Assembly (NCBI GenBank): GCA_945859605.1
Contig: OX243814.1
Coordinates: 22,747,345-22,811,344, forward strand
Origin: Lumbricus rubellus
Taxonomy: Eukaryota; Annelida; Clitellata; Crassiclitellata; Lumbricidae
Direction: 5' to 3'
Length of the DNA: 64,000 bases
The position numbers and the translations under genes are program-made. Below are positions 1-13,923 of this stretch, piece by piece. The notes under the pieces were generated by a model. That model had not been told where the DNA came from. It ran no database searches and worked only from the letters and a program-made list of their open reading frames with translations. Within the stretch, counting starts at the first letter, position 1. Each line of letters opens with the position of its first letter.

Positions 1-465
1 TACACATAACATCGCTTTGTTCGTATAGCTTTGCAATTTGCTGCAGTTCTTTTCTCTGGCAAGGCCAATAAACATTTCAATTTCTTCCCTGGGGATAGGA
101 ACTAGGGCTGTTCATTAATCGCAGTTACCACTCGCGTTAAATATTTTGGATGATTAATGCGATTACATTTCAATTGTAAACACTTTCAGACCTGTAGGAA
201 TTGACCAGACACAGCAATGCGTCAGATGATACCAAAACCAATCTTAGGCCGAGACTCTGAATGAGTGAGAAAAAGAAGTGAGGACGAACAGGTGTGCATA
301 TAAAAGCAATTGCAGCAAAAACATTGTAGTCAATTCCATTGTTTCATTGTTTACTTTGTACTGTGATCTGGATAGTTTTATGAAATGAAATCACAAGTTA
401 GAGACAAAACGAAACAAAACCTACAACTGGAAATATTATTACAATACTTGACAGACTATGTTTAC

Positions 466-3400
466 CTTCCTCATTTTTTTTCAGAACTTGTCGACTCTCT
501 TCCAATTTCTGAAGTATTGATTCAAGTGACTCGTTGAGTTTCTTGTTCTCTTCGTCTTTCTGATTGAACGCTGTCTTCAGCTTTTCAAGATCTCGTTTCA
601 CGTCTTCCAACTCACCTTGCTTCTCCTTCAGCAGCTTCTCTTGCTCATTTGTGATCTGAGTTCGTATTTTCAGCTAAAGTAAAGCAAATCAAAGTTACAC
701 TCTACCGTCAGTTCAAACTGAACTAGGCCTACATACTGCATATACTTAATTACAGTAACAAGTGCATTATGCATACCTAATTTATGTATGCATTGTATGC
801 ATTGTATGTATGCATGTATGCAGTTGCCTGATATACTTTATACAATATGCTGGATAGTACCAGTAAGTTATGATTTTTACGCAAACTCTGAGCAATGCAT
901 TTGGCAGGATTCGTTTTATCCTAAGTTTGTCATTCCCATTTATTATTGCATTGTATTGTATTTAAGCATTTATAAAGCAGCTCCAGTAGGGTGAAACATT
1001 CCGAAACGCTGCTAGTGCACATGGCTCTGTAAGATCAAGCAGGCTGTGAGATGAGAAAAAGAAGAAGAGAACCTGCCAGAGAGAACTGTAGAGAGAACAC
1101 AACGAGAAAGAGCATCCAAGTAATTGAGGCAAATGATCGAGACTGAGCCACAGCAGTTCTAGAGCAAGGAAGTAAAAGGTCAAGTCATCTGTTGGATGAA
1201 TGAAGTAGACAGTGGGAGGAAGCTGACTGAGGCCGAAGTATAACGTAAGCCCGATATTTCAGGGAAGACCCCACCGACATATTAATCCATCATTCTTGTA
1301 TGTGGAATTTACTGTGTCCACATCATGCATTGAGTAATTTTTCACATCCACTGTCGAATTTACGTCTTTTTGGATATTGTCTGGTGGCACATGATCATAT
1401 TTTGGACTAGTTCACTTACAAATTGTGCATTTACATATTATGCAGCGAACAACGTAATTGACAATGTTTCTTTGAAAATGATGAGCATCCGACAAGTTTC
1501 AGACTGATCTGCTAAAATCAACAAATCAACATCTTTGCCTCCGTCAGTTTCTTAGATTGCTCCAATGTAGAGTTGTGACATTGTTCTCTGCTGATATGCA
1601 ACTAAGAATGTGGTTTGCAACGGTAAATTAAAGTCAACACTTACTTACTTACTTTAGCAATCTAAAATGCTGTTAAATATGAATTTTTAAGGAGCAACCT
1701 TGGTGTCAATGTTACGGATATCCGTCTGAAGCTTTTTGATTATATCATTTCCTTTTTCAACTTCAGCAGCCATTTTCTTGCGAGCTGCATTCTGTTTGGC
1801 AACTTCTCGCTTCTTCTGTTCTAGCTCATCTTCCAGTTTCCGCTAGCAGATGAAACAAACAAAGCCAGAAAGAGAACTACAGGAATCGCTTTTAGAAGCA
1901 GAAAGTTAGATATAAAAAGAAATATAAAAGAACAGAATTAGCAGCAGAACTAATAATAACTTTTTTTTAAAAATGAATTTTTTAAATTTACAGAGATGTC
2001 TTAATGGCATTATACACACTTATCAATGTAAAAAACAAAAATCTCATACCAAGAACATGCTACTCACAGGAATTGGCTTGCACTTTCTCTTCGAAGCTCT
2101 ATTTCACTTCTTTCCTTCAGAAAGCGGCTCAAAACTCACTACTTCTCCTTGGCTTTCATGAATCCTTAATTGATTCTTTATCTGGCAGCTGACTATCCGT
2201 GCCTCAGATTCACATTTCGGTGTGACCTTGCGCGCATTACAAATTTATTTAATGATAACAATAAGAAGAAGAAGAATAAGAAACAGGTAGATAAATGGAA
2301 CTATTAAACCAAACACTACTTTTAAACTCTATTTCTAAAAACTGTTAAGTAGAATGCCATGTTCTAAAACTGTCTGACTGAAGAACAACTTGTAGTAGCA
2401 TTTGCTGTCAGATGAAAACTCAACCCTATGGTCTTACTTGCACTTTGAAACTTACACATTACAATAAAACAGCATTTATTTGAAAGTATATATCCGAAGA
2501 GGAAGCGGCCAAATCTGTACTGATGGCAAAACGTAAGTCTACCTAATCAGATTAACTTACAAGCACATTCTGTTCAGTTCCTAGATGGTCCGACGTCTTT
2601 CGCATGACCTCTTCCTTGTCCTTGATCTCCTGCTCAAGAACTGCTAGCCTCGTCTTCATCTGATTAATCAGCTTTTCCTGTTCACAACCAGTGCCTGACA
2701 GAACCTCATTTTCTTTGCGCAGGCTTTGAATATCCTGTCTTGATCGAACACACTCATCATCACATATACTCAGCTTTGACTTCAGCTCATGCACAATTCT
2801 CTCCGACTTGTACTTTAATTCCACAAGGTCCTGTCAGAGAAAACAAAGCAGTTGCACAAATCACTGACAAAATAATATAATATATATTGATATACAATAA
2901 ATAATATATAAAATTAAATATTTATATTATATATATATAAAATGATAGATACTGAGGATTGCATATATTTGCATCATATCAATAATTATAAGACATTCTT
3001 CTTCTTCTCTGAACTTCATGGTTAGCGCATGCAATAGTACACAATGCTGTATGTGTATATTCGTTTATTGCTAAATATGAAATAAACAGTTACAATTTAT
3101 ATAGGATAATATTTTACTTTTATATTAACACATTAGTGCCCAAAGTTGTAAAATTCAACAAATTAAGTTATAGTTTCAATAATCCCAACAACTTGGTGCA
3201 GTAACATGGTGAGAACTTATTTATTGATTACTACTGCGATATGAGTACTTTACATACTGTCCGTTATAATGGATGTCGGCACTAGCCCAGTAGGAACAAT
3301 AGTTTAGATTACCGTGCAGCATGCTGGCAATACCGTATGATGTTTGTGAATGTTTTTGATGATTTGCAACATTTATCTGCTATAATGGTTCACTTCATAT

Positions 3401-6400
3401 TTAGGAAGCTAATTATTTACATTTATCCAATACCAAGTGCAGTGGCGTAGCCAGGGAGAGGGGGTTGGGGATAAAAAAAACCAACGGCGTAGGGAAAAAC
3501 TTTTTAAAGGTTATTTGTCCAATTATATAAGAAAAAACAAGCATCCGGCCATAAATCCCCCATCAGAAATTTCTGGCTACGCCACTGACCAAGTGCAGAG
3601 CACCAGCTTAGTTATGAGCATTTTATGCAATGTGATAGTACTTGTCAGGATAAAGATTTACATCACATTCTCAAGCCTTGCAATGATGGTGTGCGTGTGT
3701 CTCATACAATCCAATGGTTACCATCGTATCGTATATCAGTCAGTACTGCAGCTGCACGTTGGCATGGATGGATGGATGGATGGCACACCACAGCACTGGA
3801 GTACACTTAGTCAGCTATCAACTGAAGTCAATCAAACTCTTGCCATCTTGGTAAACTTTGCAAGAGATGGTATACCAAGTAATGTCATTGTATTTACTTG
3901 AAGTATAAAGTAAAGATTAGCTTGTAATTTATTTAGACTAGTGAATCATTATTTTGTAGTATCATAGATTACTAGCTCCATGGATGGGTAATATTCACAG
4001 TTTAACTCAAGAGTCACGAGACCCAAGGAAAGAACACATCTCTAACCTGTCTAACAGAGCAAAGTCATACAGAAACTGAGAAACAACGTTTACAGTCACA
4101 GAAATGTCGAATGTTAGTAATGCCACAACTTTTGCCAGCAATTTACACTGAACTATGGAAAAGTCAGATACTAGGAAAAGTTAAACTGGGTAAGTGGAAT
4201 TTACAAGCATGGACACGTAAATTGCATAAGCGACTGACAACTATAAAAGATTAAGCACAGATGAGGAATCCTTTTATTCAAAGGTAGTAAGCAACATGCC
4301 ACCATATTGAGGCTTGGTGACCTTATTGTGAGAAAAGTTCATATGGGCTAGTGCTCGATGTCTGTTATAACGGATGCTTACATTGCCATGGATATTTCCA
4401 TGGTAAAACAAATGGTTATTGCGATAATATTCTGTCAGCATATTGACCCAAATGGTTACTATAAACAACACAACACTTTAAAAATCTTTAAATTATATCT
4501 TGTTCGGTACTAATCAAAAATATACCTACTAGTGGTAATAAGGGTTTTCAACATGTTACCATCAGTCTATTGAGAGAGTGTTACGCAGGGTTGTTTTTAA
4601 GGAATTTTTAGAACTGCACAACCCCTTCTTTCCTTCCCATCCTCCATGGTAAACTACTTCCAATCGGAGGACAATGATCATTTTTTGCTAGTTTTAATTG
4701 TACAAAAGTGCTTCTACGACTGCATAAATTCATTTAGAACTGCATATTTTGTGTACAACTGCACATTAAAAAAAGCCCTGGTGTTACGGCCTCAGTTTGA
4801 TATATAGCTATGTTGAAGTTAACAGAGCCATGACTTGATCCCTGCCCAGTGCTAGTATTAATTTCAGTGGCAGAAGAGCTGTACAAGAACTACACACATT
4901 ATAGGAGCTCCAAATTCCCTCATTTCACACTGACATTGACAGCCATGTGTATTTATAGTCTACGTACAGATATTGTACCTTTTTTTCTGTGTCGAACTCA
5001 TAACAACGAGCTTCCAACTGTTTCACAATTTTCAAATGTGCTTGTTCTAGCTCTTTCTTTTCTGTCTCATATTTCTGCTGCAAGCTGGTATGCACCTACA
5101 TAAAACATTCACAAACGTCATACTAAAAAAACATTTATACGTATAACAGTTGCATAAAGATAAATTTTTTGAACGGATGTAATCAATCAATCAATCAATC
5201 AACCAATCAATCAACTTTCTTTTATTAACTTATCAATCTGTCACAAATGGTTTGCTAATAGAAAGTCTAGGACTTTTGAAATTTGTGCTACTTCGTGATT
5301 GTTGCATCGGGTCCTGTCATAAAAAGTCAATGGCATAGGTTCTTACCAGTAACATTTTTCAGATTGCGATGATATGGAACAGATAAAAAGAGTGCTTGAA
5401 ATTCTCACAATCTACGCCCACTAAAGTGTGGAAGCAAGCAAGTCAGTGTGATACAAAAACGACGGATGTATGCTGTGATACACATCATACCAATTCTTGG
5501 CGACACACCAAAGACACACTATTTTTACGCCACATACCATCGGTCGATTCGCGACACACTAGTGTGTTGCGACACACCAGTTAATGGTCGATGACAGGTA
5601 CTGTAGGTATGTATGCATCAGGACATTTAATGCAACCCATATGACAATCTAAAAATCTACACATGCACATTCTAAGGAAATTAGAAAATGTTAGATGCAT
5701 AGAGTGAAAAAAGCGGATTAAACACAGCAATCTATGTCTGCGATTTGGGAACATGAATGAAACATAAAAATTTATACTTGCATCCACTTGGAAAGGAGTT
5801 CCATTAAAGATGTGCCTACTCCCTAGAAATAATGCCAATACTTTTTACAAATGGCTGAAATCTAAATTCCTGATAGAGCTGGGAGCGCCTCTGAGTGGGT
5901 TTCTTGAAATGAATGAATGAATAAAGCATTCAAGTAAGATATTGAACTGATTGCCATCCCAGAAAAGCCTTTATTGGGTAGGTGTGTGTGTGTGCCTAGG
6001 AGTTCAACCAAGATAATGGTCAAGTTTTCGGTTTCCTGCCATGAATGTGTCTGCTGAATGTACGTACAGTGGATCACATGCATGTGTGTATGCAACCATA
6101 TCACTGGACAGTGGATCACTGAAGTAACTACCTGTAATGACTTTTCTTTCTCCATGTTTATTTCTTGTCTATGCATATTTTCCATTTCATTGCACTTTGC
6201 TGTCCAGTCTGCTTTGAGGCTGGTCAATTCCTGAGTCTGAGACAGAAGTGTCTCTCTTGCTTGTCTCAGTTGCGTGCTAAGATCAGACTCGGTGTGCTCG
6301 AATCGTTGCATTAGCGTTGCATTCTGCTCCTAAGAGAAAACAAGACACTGTAGAGATGAATACTAGTTATGTTAACACAAGTTATTCATCGATCACAAAC

Positions 6401-9400
6401 AACTTGAATGACTTTCAAGTTAGTAGACTCAGTAGAACCTCAATTTGCTCATATTGAACAATGGTCCAAAAGCTGTAAATTACAATTAAATACTAGCAGT
6501 AAGTCTTGCAAACTTATCATTACCCATTCCAATATTATCTGAACTGATGTCACGAATTGTTTGGTATTGAACACTCGATTCGTTGTCCTTATGGTTATTA
6601 CACTCTCTGAAAGAATCAGGTTTTCTCTGCGTATTAAGAAAAATATATATTAAACAAGGCAGTCCTTTTTCACGCTGTGTGTCTTGGTGGCTCATGGGCT
6701 TCCTGACATTTATCCACATGATGCTGTTAGCTCTACCACTGCAGCTCGAATGGTGCACTCCTCTATCGCTAGGTGGGAATTTGCTAATTAGAGTAAGTGT
6801 GAACAGCTAAGCTCTCTGATAAAAAAAATTATAAGGCAGGACTTTCGCCCTTGAATTTCATTACTTTAGAAGAGATAGGCATTAAAGCTGACCATCCACT
6901 ACTTAACACTGTTTGGGTTAATCGTGGGCATGTCCTCCATGGTTTCTTCCTCCGATTCATGAATCAAAATACTCGTAAAGAGTAAAGTCCCCTTTCTTAC
7001 ACTCATGAAATTCCATTTTCTGGCCTTCACAAAAGAAGGGCTCCCGAGTAGAAACCTTGAAGGGGCGCTATATAAATCTCCATAATGAATAATGAATGAA
7101 AGTGATGAATAAGAGAAATACAGATCTGCAACTCAAGTCAAGTGATGAATAAGAGGAAGTACAGATCTGCAACTCAAGTCAAGTGATGAATAAGAGGAAG
7201 TACAGATCTGCAACTCAAGTGATGAATAAGAGGAAGTACAGATCTGCAACTCAAGTGATGAATAAGAGGAAGTACAGATCTGCAACTCAAGTCAAGTGAT
7301 GAATAAGAGGAAGTACAGATCTGCAACTCAAGTGATGAATAAGAGGAAGTACAGATCTGCAACTCAAGTCAAGTGATGAATAAGAGGAAGTACAGATCTG
7401 CAACTCAAGTCAAGTGAGGAATAAGAGGAAGTACAGATCTGCAACTCAAGTGATGAATAAGAGGAAGTACAGATCTGCAACTCAAGTGATGAATAAGAGG
7501 AAGTACAGATCTGCAACTCAAGTCAAGTGATGAATAAGAGGAAGTCACCTTGTCACCTTGTGCTGTCGGTTCGTGGAACCCTAACGACCATCATGACAAG
7601 TCCTCTCCATTCTCTCCTATTCCTCGTCGCCTCTCTCAGCTGTGCGAGATTCATCGCTGTTCTCCTGTGTACCTCCTCCATCCACCTAGTCCTCGGTCGT
7701 CCTCTTCTCCTCGTCCCCTCTTCACACGCCAACATCATCGCCTTCTTCAGACCATCTGCACGCATCACGTGACCAAAATAATCAATTTCTGCCTTGTGAT
7801 TCTTTGGTTTAATGACATGTCCCCTCTTAAATCTAGTATAGCTCTTGTATGACTGATTCGTTTGTTCTCTTATCCCTCCATGATATCCTCAGGAGATTCC
7901 TCCATATCCACATTTCACACGCTGTGATTTTATCCTCCAAGCTTTTCATCCTTGTCCACTTTTCGCTTACGTATAGTACCATGGGGAATATAATTGTTTT
8001 GATTAGATTTTCCTTTGTCTTCAAGCTCACATGCCTGTCCTTCCATATCTTTCTCATTCCTTGCATTGTGGATTTGCCAAGTGCAATTGTTTTCCTCACC
8101 TCCTCTTCGCATCTGCCATCCCTTTCTAGTAAAGAGCCCAGGAACGAGAAACTTGAGGAAGTACAGATCTGCAACTCAAGTCAAGTACTACAGAAGATTG
8201 TAAGTGGGACAAGATGCTGCAGCAGTGTGTTATTAATTAATCCTAAATTCCTTACCTTAAGTGTTTTCAAGCATTCTGCCAAATAGCACTTGATGTCAGC
8301 ATCTGTTCCAGATAGGAATTTTAGTGACAGGTGGTTGAGGTGCTTGAATGGATTAGTCTCAATGATGTTGAGACTAGCAGCACACATAAGTGATGTACTG
8401 TTGCACACCAGCTGCAGCACAAATCTACATAAGCATAAGAATATTAAAGTGTAAACATAAGGAAAACAGAGAACACATGACACAAACACCTAAAACTCAT
8501 ATTTCTTACCTAAAACAGCTCTTAACACGTGGAACAAAACATTTATTTTAGAACAGCAGAAACTATGTCAACTGATTCAAACCAATCTATTATCATTATT
8601 ATTTTGCAAGTTTTATATAGCACCTCTTCAACTTAGGCTGCTCAGAAGCGGCCCAACCATGGACAGTTTTGAGATTCGTCAAGAATATAGTGGAGTGACC
8701 CCTGGGCACTAAGCGCATTGTAACAGGAAGGCCATTCCAGGTTGTAGAACCAACGACTGAGAGTGAACTGCGCTGTAAAATGCAGTCTGCGAGCGGGGAA
8801 CCAGAAGCTCAGCTTGGTCCGCCAACCGAAGGGTGAATCGATGCTTGACACCCAAGATGGAATAACAGAGTTCTTGCAGATAAGGGGGAGCCAGTTCATC
8901 AATGCATACGCTGTGGAAAAGGGAGCCAATGCAAGACATTCCGCACATTACATAAGACATGACCAACTTTTGGGATATGGTCAACAAGTTGTGCCACAAA
9001 GCACAGGACCTGTTCCAGACAGTCAACCTGGTCAGCCATCATAGATGGCGCTACAGTAGTCAAGGCAGTAAATTATGAAAGGCATCAACCAATGGTGCAT
9101 GAAAATCAAGCCATAATCAGATGAAAGTAGCAGTTAATCCAGAGGACTAGCATAGAAAAGCTTCAACACCATCCTACATTGTAAGTAGAGGTATGACATG
9201 ACAGATAACCTGGATAAATAGTGTCTTGATAAGACTGAGGACTAAACACTGAACTTATATAATATATTTTCGTAAGTCTGTGTTTTTTCTCGTAAGTCTG
9301 TGTGTTTTTCCGTAGCATCGTAAAGTATTAATGTGTATATAGGGCTTGGGGAAGACCATTTGCCATGGTGAATTATACGATGTAAAACAGGGAACCATCT

Positions 9401-12400
9401 CACAACTGAAGAATTAAAATCTTAATAGTAAGTGAAAGATCCTCTGCTCAGATGGCCTTGTGTGCCGTGTCAGGAGCTACTGTTTTTATATATATATAGG
9501 CTTCCCTCATTAATCAATCTCTTGCAGTCTGCTATGTACCAAAACAATGGAAATAAGCCATTATCCATCCTAAAGCCAAGACCACCAATCCTACTTTGCC
9601 ATTCGACTTCCGCCGTCTCTGAGTTCTCCTGCATGGTGGAGCCTTACGAGTGGAAGGGACAAAACCGATATTGAGGGCATCATGAACAGGCTTAGATGAG
9701 CTGGCTATTTACATCCTGGTGCTCTGATGGTTGGCACATCAGGCCGACGCATTTAAGAGCTGTTTGCTGATGTGTGCAACTTACTTAGGCACTTCCCGGT
9801 GCTCTTCATGAAGGCAAAGTTCCAAAAGGTCGATGAACTTCTGTGGAAAGGCACCAAAGTCGACAAGAAGTCCCTGTTGGACTTTAAGTCTATTTCAACA
9901 ACAAAAACAAGCAATACTAACATTCATGCAAGAACTGGTGAAAGCAATACAGAGATATTTCATGCATTTCAGTCTTGCATGTAAAGGAAAGTCCAAGTCT
10001 GCAACATGTATTACATTGTATTAGGAACTCTGAATATTACATCATGTTGAATCAACAAAATAAGACAATGTTGCATATACAATATCGAATATCAGGCTTT
10101 GGTAACATATTTTCTGAATTTTCAGAGCATGATGAAAAGAAAATTTCTTACCAAATTAATTTTCCCTGTTGTTCAGCCTTGCACTCATAGGCGTACGAGG
10201 CAGGGGTGCAGAAGGGGCAAATGCCCCCCCAAATTCGAGCAAGTCTGGTAGTTTTTTCGGACAAAAATAACCGAAATAACTATAAAAAAAGGTCGTCAAC
10301 TTTCGGGCAAGTGAGGTTTTTCGGGCAAACACAGACCTGAACAACTAAAAAAAATTTAAAAAAATTTTTAAAATAAAAAAAGGTTGGCAACTTTCTGGCA
10401 AGCGAGGTTTTTCGGGCAAACACAGACCTGAACGACTAAAAAAAAAAGGTCGTCAACTTTCAGGCACAGTCAGGTTTTTCGGGCAAACACAGACCCAAAC
10501 GACTAAAAAAAAAAGGTCGTCAACTTTTTTACGAAAGTATTTTTCGGGCAGAAGTTCAATCTTTGCCCCCCCACTGCTGAAATCTCCCGTACGCCTATGC
10601 TTGCACTCATTCATAAAGATTCTCTTAGATTACTGTGGTTTGCCTAACCAATAAAACACTTACAACAGTGCTGTCCAACCTGCAGTCCATGAGTTGCATG
10701 CGGCCCGTGGAGTGATTTAAAGTGGCCTGCCCAAGCTCATTAAATTTTTGCACTTTGTGTAGAATGAAGTAAAAGACAAAGTCAGTGTTCAATTTGAACA
10801 TTTATTTTAATTGATATTGCAACGATTGCCATGGTTTAGAGTGGTTCTCAACCGGTGTGTAGCACTAGCACTAGCGTGTTGCGAGTAGACTGGTGGTGTG
10901 TTGCGTAAAAATGGTGTGTCGGTGTGTCGTGAAAAATTGGTGTGTCGTGAGTTCTCACAGCATACACCTGTCGTTCTTGCATTGATGACCGCAAGGTAAG
11001 AACAAAATAATCACAATAACAACAAATATAATTAATGTCGTATCTCAACATTTATGAAGCGTCTATTCATTTGCGGTCTCAGTGCAGAAACCATCGGGAA
11101 GGAGAAATGAAACGCGTAGGACACTCTAAAGAATTCCTTTCCTCGAATTATAACTACCAAAAATTACAAATGATTATAATTATAGCCAAAGCTGCATTTA
11201 TTACATCTGACCAATGAAATTTTGTTTCCTAAATCTCTTAAGTTTTTTCCTTTGCCATAGCTGGGCTGGGAGTGTCCTTGAGTAAATTTCTTAAAGGGGC
11301 ACTGTATAAGTCCATAGAGTGAATGAATAACTGAGAAAAAAATTATGGTCAATTGACATACTTTTTAATGTTAGCATTGAAATAATAACATAATAGAGAG
11401 CAGGAATCAGTTCATTCGTTCACAGCAGATCCTGGTAATGACTAGAAGTCTTTCTCAAGCTAGAATAATAATTAATAGATGATAGTGATATACTTGACAG
11501 CACAACTTAACCATAAATATTAATGACATAAGAAATAGTAAAAACAGAAAAAGTTACATGGAATCAAAATGGTAAATAACTATTCAACAGAAATTTTAAC
11601 AAGTGAGACTAAGTTACTGCTTCTTACCCCTGAAAATCATCTTCTGAGAGCCGAAGAGTAAACAGAAAAAAAGGATCTTTTTCATCTGTAAGTCTGACAA
11701 CCAGTTCCTACAAAATACAGGACAGCAACGTCGTCAATTTTATTCCGAATTTGCAATCAACACATGGTAAACAATAACTATGACAACCTAAGCCATCATT
11801 GGAAGTTTCAGCTCATATGGATTGCGATTAAGCAGCTCTACTAATTGCCCATGAATGTCCATGCCAAGCTCGTTGGTGCTTAGGGCATCACATGAACAAA
11901 ATTGCAAAGGCTGCCATTTCAAAGAATATAGTATTCTATACAGAAATATAGTAGGCAAGTTTCTCAATAACAATAACAATTTGTAAGTTGTACAGTAGAC
12001 AGAGTTCCAGAAGGGTATTGGAAATGAGGCGACATTATTTTTACCAACAGCAGCAAGGGTAGCACTACAGCAGCTAAATGGAATAAAAATGGCAGCAAGT
12101 TGTGCACACACACATATACAATTATGCATGCATATATGCATACATAAAAGTGACTAGTTCTACAGCACAGGTCTATTTCTTTGATGTGTAAAATACTAAA
12201 TTTCATCTATATATATAGATCACATTTCAAATAAAAATTATTAGTAGATGAAAGAACATTACATGCTGGGGTAAAATTATAAATAGTAGATTCCTATTCT
12301 TGCTGTGTAGTAAATCACAGGAACTTGCTGCTTCCCAAGAAAAAAAGCAATAATTTTTCAAACATATAATTGCAAGAAAATCAGATAAGTCAATTCAAAA

Positions 12401-13923
12401 TTTGCATACCAGTCATCCACAAACTGATACGTAAAATAGAGTTGTAGAACCTTTGAGATTTTATTTCAAATCATGAACATTAACATCAGTGCTAAAAGTG
12501 TAAAAAAAAGTGCCTGGACGCCCCTTACCTTTCCAATATAGGGAAACTCTATTTTACATAGCAAGTAAACACACATCTGAGTCTACAGTTCCATGACAAC
12601 AAAAAAGTCCTAATGATAAACCTTTATTAAAGCGATGCAATTGCTGAGGTTGAGCCAATTTTTTGGGGAGGATACTCAAAGCTGCCCCAAAGTGCACCCT
12701 TCCCCATTTTTAAACTTTCTGCTATTCAAAACCCTATGTTCAAAACCATATTTTAAAATACATTTATTGGCAACATGTGTAATATGAAAAAATGCGCAGA
12801 AATTATTGTTAAGTAAAACATCAAAACAATTTGAAGATATTTTCATAAATGAAAGAGTTATGATTAAACCACCATAGTAAAAAAAGGAAGAAACAATAAG
12901 GATATACATTAAATATAAGAAATATATCATATTTTGGTCAGTTTCTTCAAAATCACTCACTGCCGTAGTTTACGATATGTCACATCAATTTCTAGCATTT
13001 TATCTTCTCTTCCTATACATCTTTGCCCATTTTCCACAAGAGTTTGAAAATCATTCTCTTTGATTTTGGTTTAGTGCTGTCAGGTCTGGAGCGCATCTGA
13101 AGAGTTTCTCTTTATGTGGCGCTATATTATAAGCTTACAATTACAATACAACTGACCAGAGTAATAGGTGAACCAGGACAATCTTACACTTGTTCAGCAA
13201 AGAATATCTTCCTGTCACCCAATATATCCATTTATGAATGAACTGAGGTCAATATTTAAAAAATCCCGATACCATCTTTATATTTGGATGTGGTCGCATA
13301 AACTTGTATGTCTTTTCTGTCGAATAAGTGAATAGCACAGGTCTAGCCACAGATAAAGTGAAAAACGTTGTTGCAAACTATTCTTCATAACCTCCTCCCT
13401 CCCACATAGTTAAATACTCTGAATGAATTAATGAAAGTCACTATATACCTTATGCAACCAGGCCATATAACTTATCCTACTTAGGGCCGATGCCTTTGCC
13501 AAGAAAAAAGATATTGCTTGCACACTTCTCACCTTTCTTGAAATAGAGGGAGTTGGATGACTGACTTCTATAGCTACCTGGATTGTAGACTTTCTGAAAT
13601 TTACAAGCACACACATATGTGCACATAATTGGCAATTAATAGACTAATTCAAAACATTTAATTTCAATAAAGACTTAATTTCAATAAGGATTTAATTTCA
13701 AAAGACTAAATTTCAATAAAGACTTATTTTGTTTGACAAACTACACTATGCATCTATTGATCTCAAGTGGGTAATGCTTCAACAGATAATCAATAAAATA
13801 GTAGCAAGGGTGATCAACAGATTTCGATAAATGTAATTGAGAATGTTCAGAGAAATACCGATCTTCGTGCTCTTGAACTCGGATTGTGACTGGAAGTTTC
13901 TTTGCATACAGTTCATCTGTCAT
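466..13923 (-). CDS. SASS6: Spindle assembly abnormal protein 6 homolog (SAS-6), 3'-partial
   Basis: SAS-6 self-assembles into the nine-fold cartwheel hub that templates centrioles. Ten coding exons are read on the minus strand: 13923-13859, 13593-13533, 11707-11628, 9889-9785, 8424-8256, 6329-6132, 5077-4979, 2830-2561, 1842-1699 and 673-466. All have GT-AG borders and matching phases and give 466 codons plus one base. The N-terminal head domain (about residues 1-140) contains [22 protein letters not shown] and ETNPFKHL; Phe130 corresponds to the human head-to-head dimer residue Phe131. From about residue 160 the protein is coiled coil, including [12 protein letters not shown] and [14 protein letters not shown], as in vertebrate SAS-6. 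The start is the ATG at 13923, matching the family N-terminus in length. Exon 9 has a weak donor (GTTGCT). Roughly the last 190 residues of a 657-aa human-like protein lie beyond base 1. Exon assembly is inference; family identity is near certain. Confidence 0.93.
3440..3587. mobile_element. hAT-like MITE, 148 bp
   Basis: Terminal inverted repeats CAGTGGCGTAGCCAG at the left and its complement CTGGCTACGCCACTG at the right bound the element. The 8-bp duplication ACCAAGTG is at 3432-3439 and 3588-3595. No coding capacity. It lies in SASS6 intron 7. Confidence 0.88.
7100..7545. repeat. Tandem repeat of 36/41-bp units, interrupted by a LINE
   Basis: About eleven units contain GATGAATAAGAGGAAGTACA and GATCTGCAACTCAAGT. 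Some units carry an extra AAGTC, giving 36- or 41-bp periods. One more part-unit continues at 8155-8187, on the far side of the LINE at 7546-8154. The 36-bp units keep an open minus-strand frame of twelve-residue repeats, which I read as a by-product of a period divisible by three. Confidence 0.92.
7546..8154 (-). mobile_element. Truncated LINE inserted in a satellite array, 8-bp target duplication
   Basis: GAGGAAGT occurs immediately on both sides (7538-7545 and 8155-8162), and the same tandem-repeat unit resumes after the element. Minus-strand frames show [37 protein letters not shown] and [17 protein letters not shown], then in another frame [14 protein letters not shown]. These are the C-terminal part of a LINE RT protein with at least one frameshift near 7770-7850. 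The 3' end is a short AAGGTGAC repeat. The element sits in SASS6 intron 5. Confidence 0.82.
8615..9045 (-). mobile_element. Non-autonomous retroelement copy with the shared tail (minus orientation)
   Basis: It begins on the plus strand with the complement of the tail (TATAGCACCTCTTCAACTTA). It continues into a longer body with GGAAGGCCATTCCAGGTTGT, a sequence that recurs at 17420, 19045 and 49530. It lies in SASS6 intron 4, just upstream of exon 5. No intact frame. Confidence 0.55.
9480..9650 (+). mobile_element. Small LINE reverse-transcriptase fragment
   Basis: In SASS6 intron 4 the plus strand encodes [17 protein letters not shown], a stop, AIIHPKAK and then PFDFRRL. This matches the usual N-terminal RT pattern of a W-K-x-A-x-I-x-P stretch followed by K and D-F-R-P-I. 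It is short and interrupted by stops. Confidence 0.45.
10186..10599. mobile_element. hAT-like MITE with internal tandem repeats
   Basis: Ends CATAGGCGTACG and CGTACGCCTATG are inverted. CTTGCACT flanks both sides (10178-10185, 10600-10607). The interior holds four diverged copies of a unit with AAAAGGTCGTCAACTTTC and TTTTTCGGGCAAACACAGAC, spaced roughly 60-110 bp. It lies in SASS6 intron 3. Confidence 0.85.
11205..11335 (+). mobile_element. Shared-tail retroelement fragment
   Basis: It contains GACCAATGAAATTTTGTTTC, then GGCTGGGAGTGTCCTTGAGT and AAGGGGCACTGTATAAGTCC and a GAATGAATAA end. A close relative is at 38605-38740, where the same order of blocks is seen. Intronic in SASS6. Confidence 0.6.

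Noticed and set aside
1..80. Possible further SASS6 exon on the minus strand (KELQQIAKL-like reading after a CCTTGCCAG acceptor)
   Set aside because: The reading does not match the expected ITWLNKEL segment and the phase from exon 10 does not fit.
5396..5584. Open frame with repeated CGACACACCA text
   Set aside because: Imperfect simple repeats (a relative is at 10850-10950); no coding resemblance.
7174..7362. Open frame of ICTSSYSSL repeats
   Set aside because: A product of a tandem repeat with a period of 36 bp; no start context or family.
7100..7545. CRISPR-like array
   Set aside because: Units are contiguous with no unique spacers, and the sequence is animal nuclear DNA.
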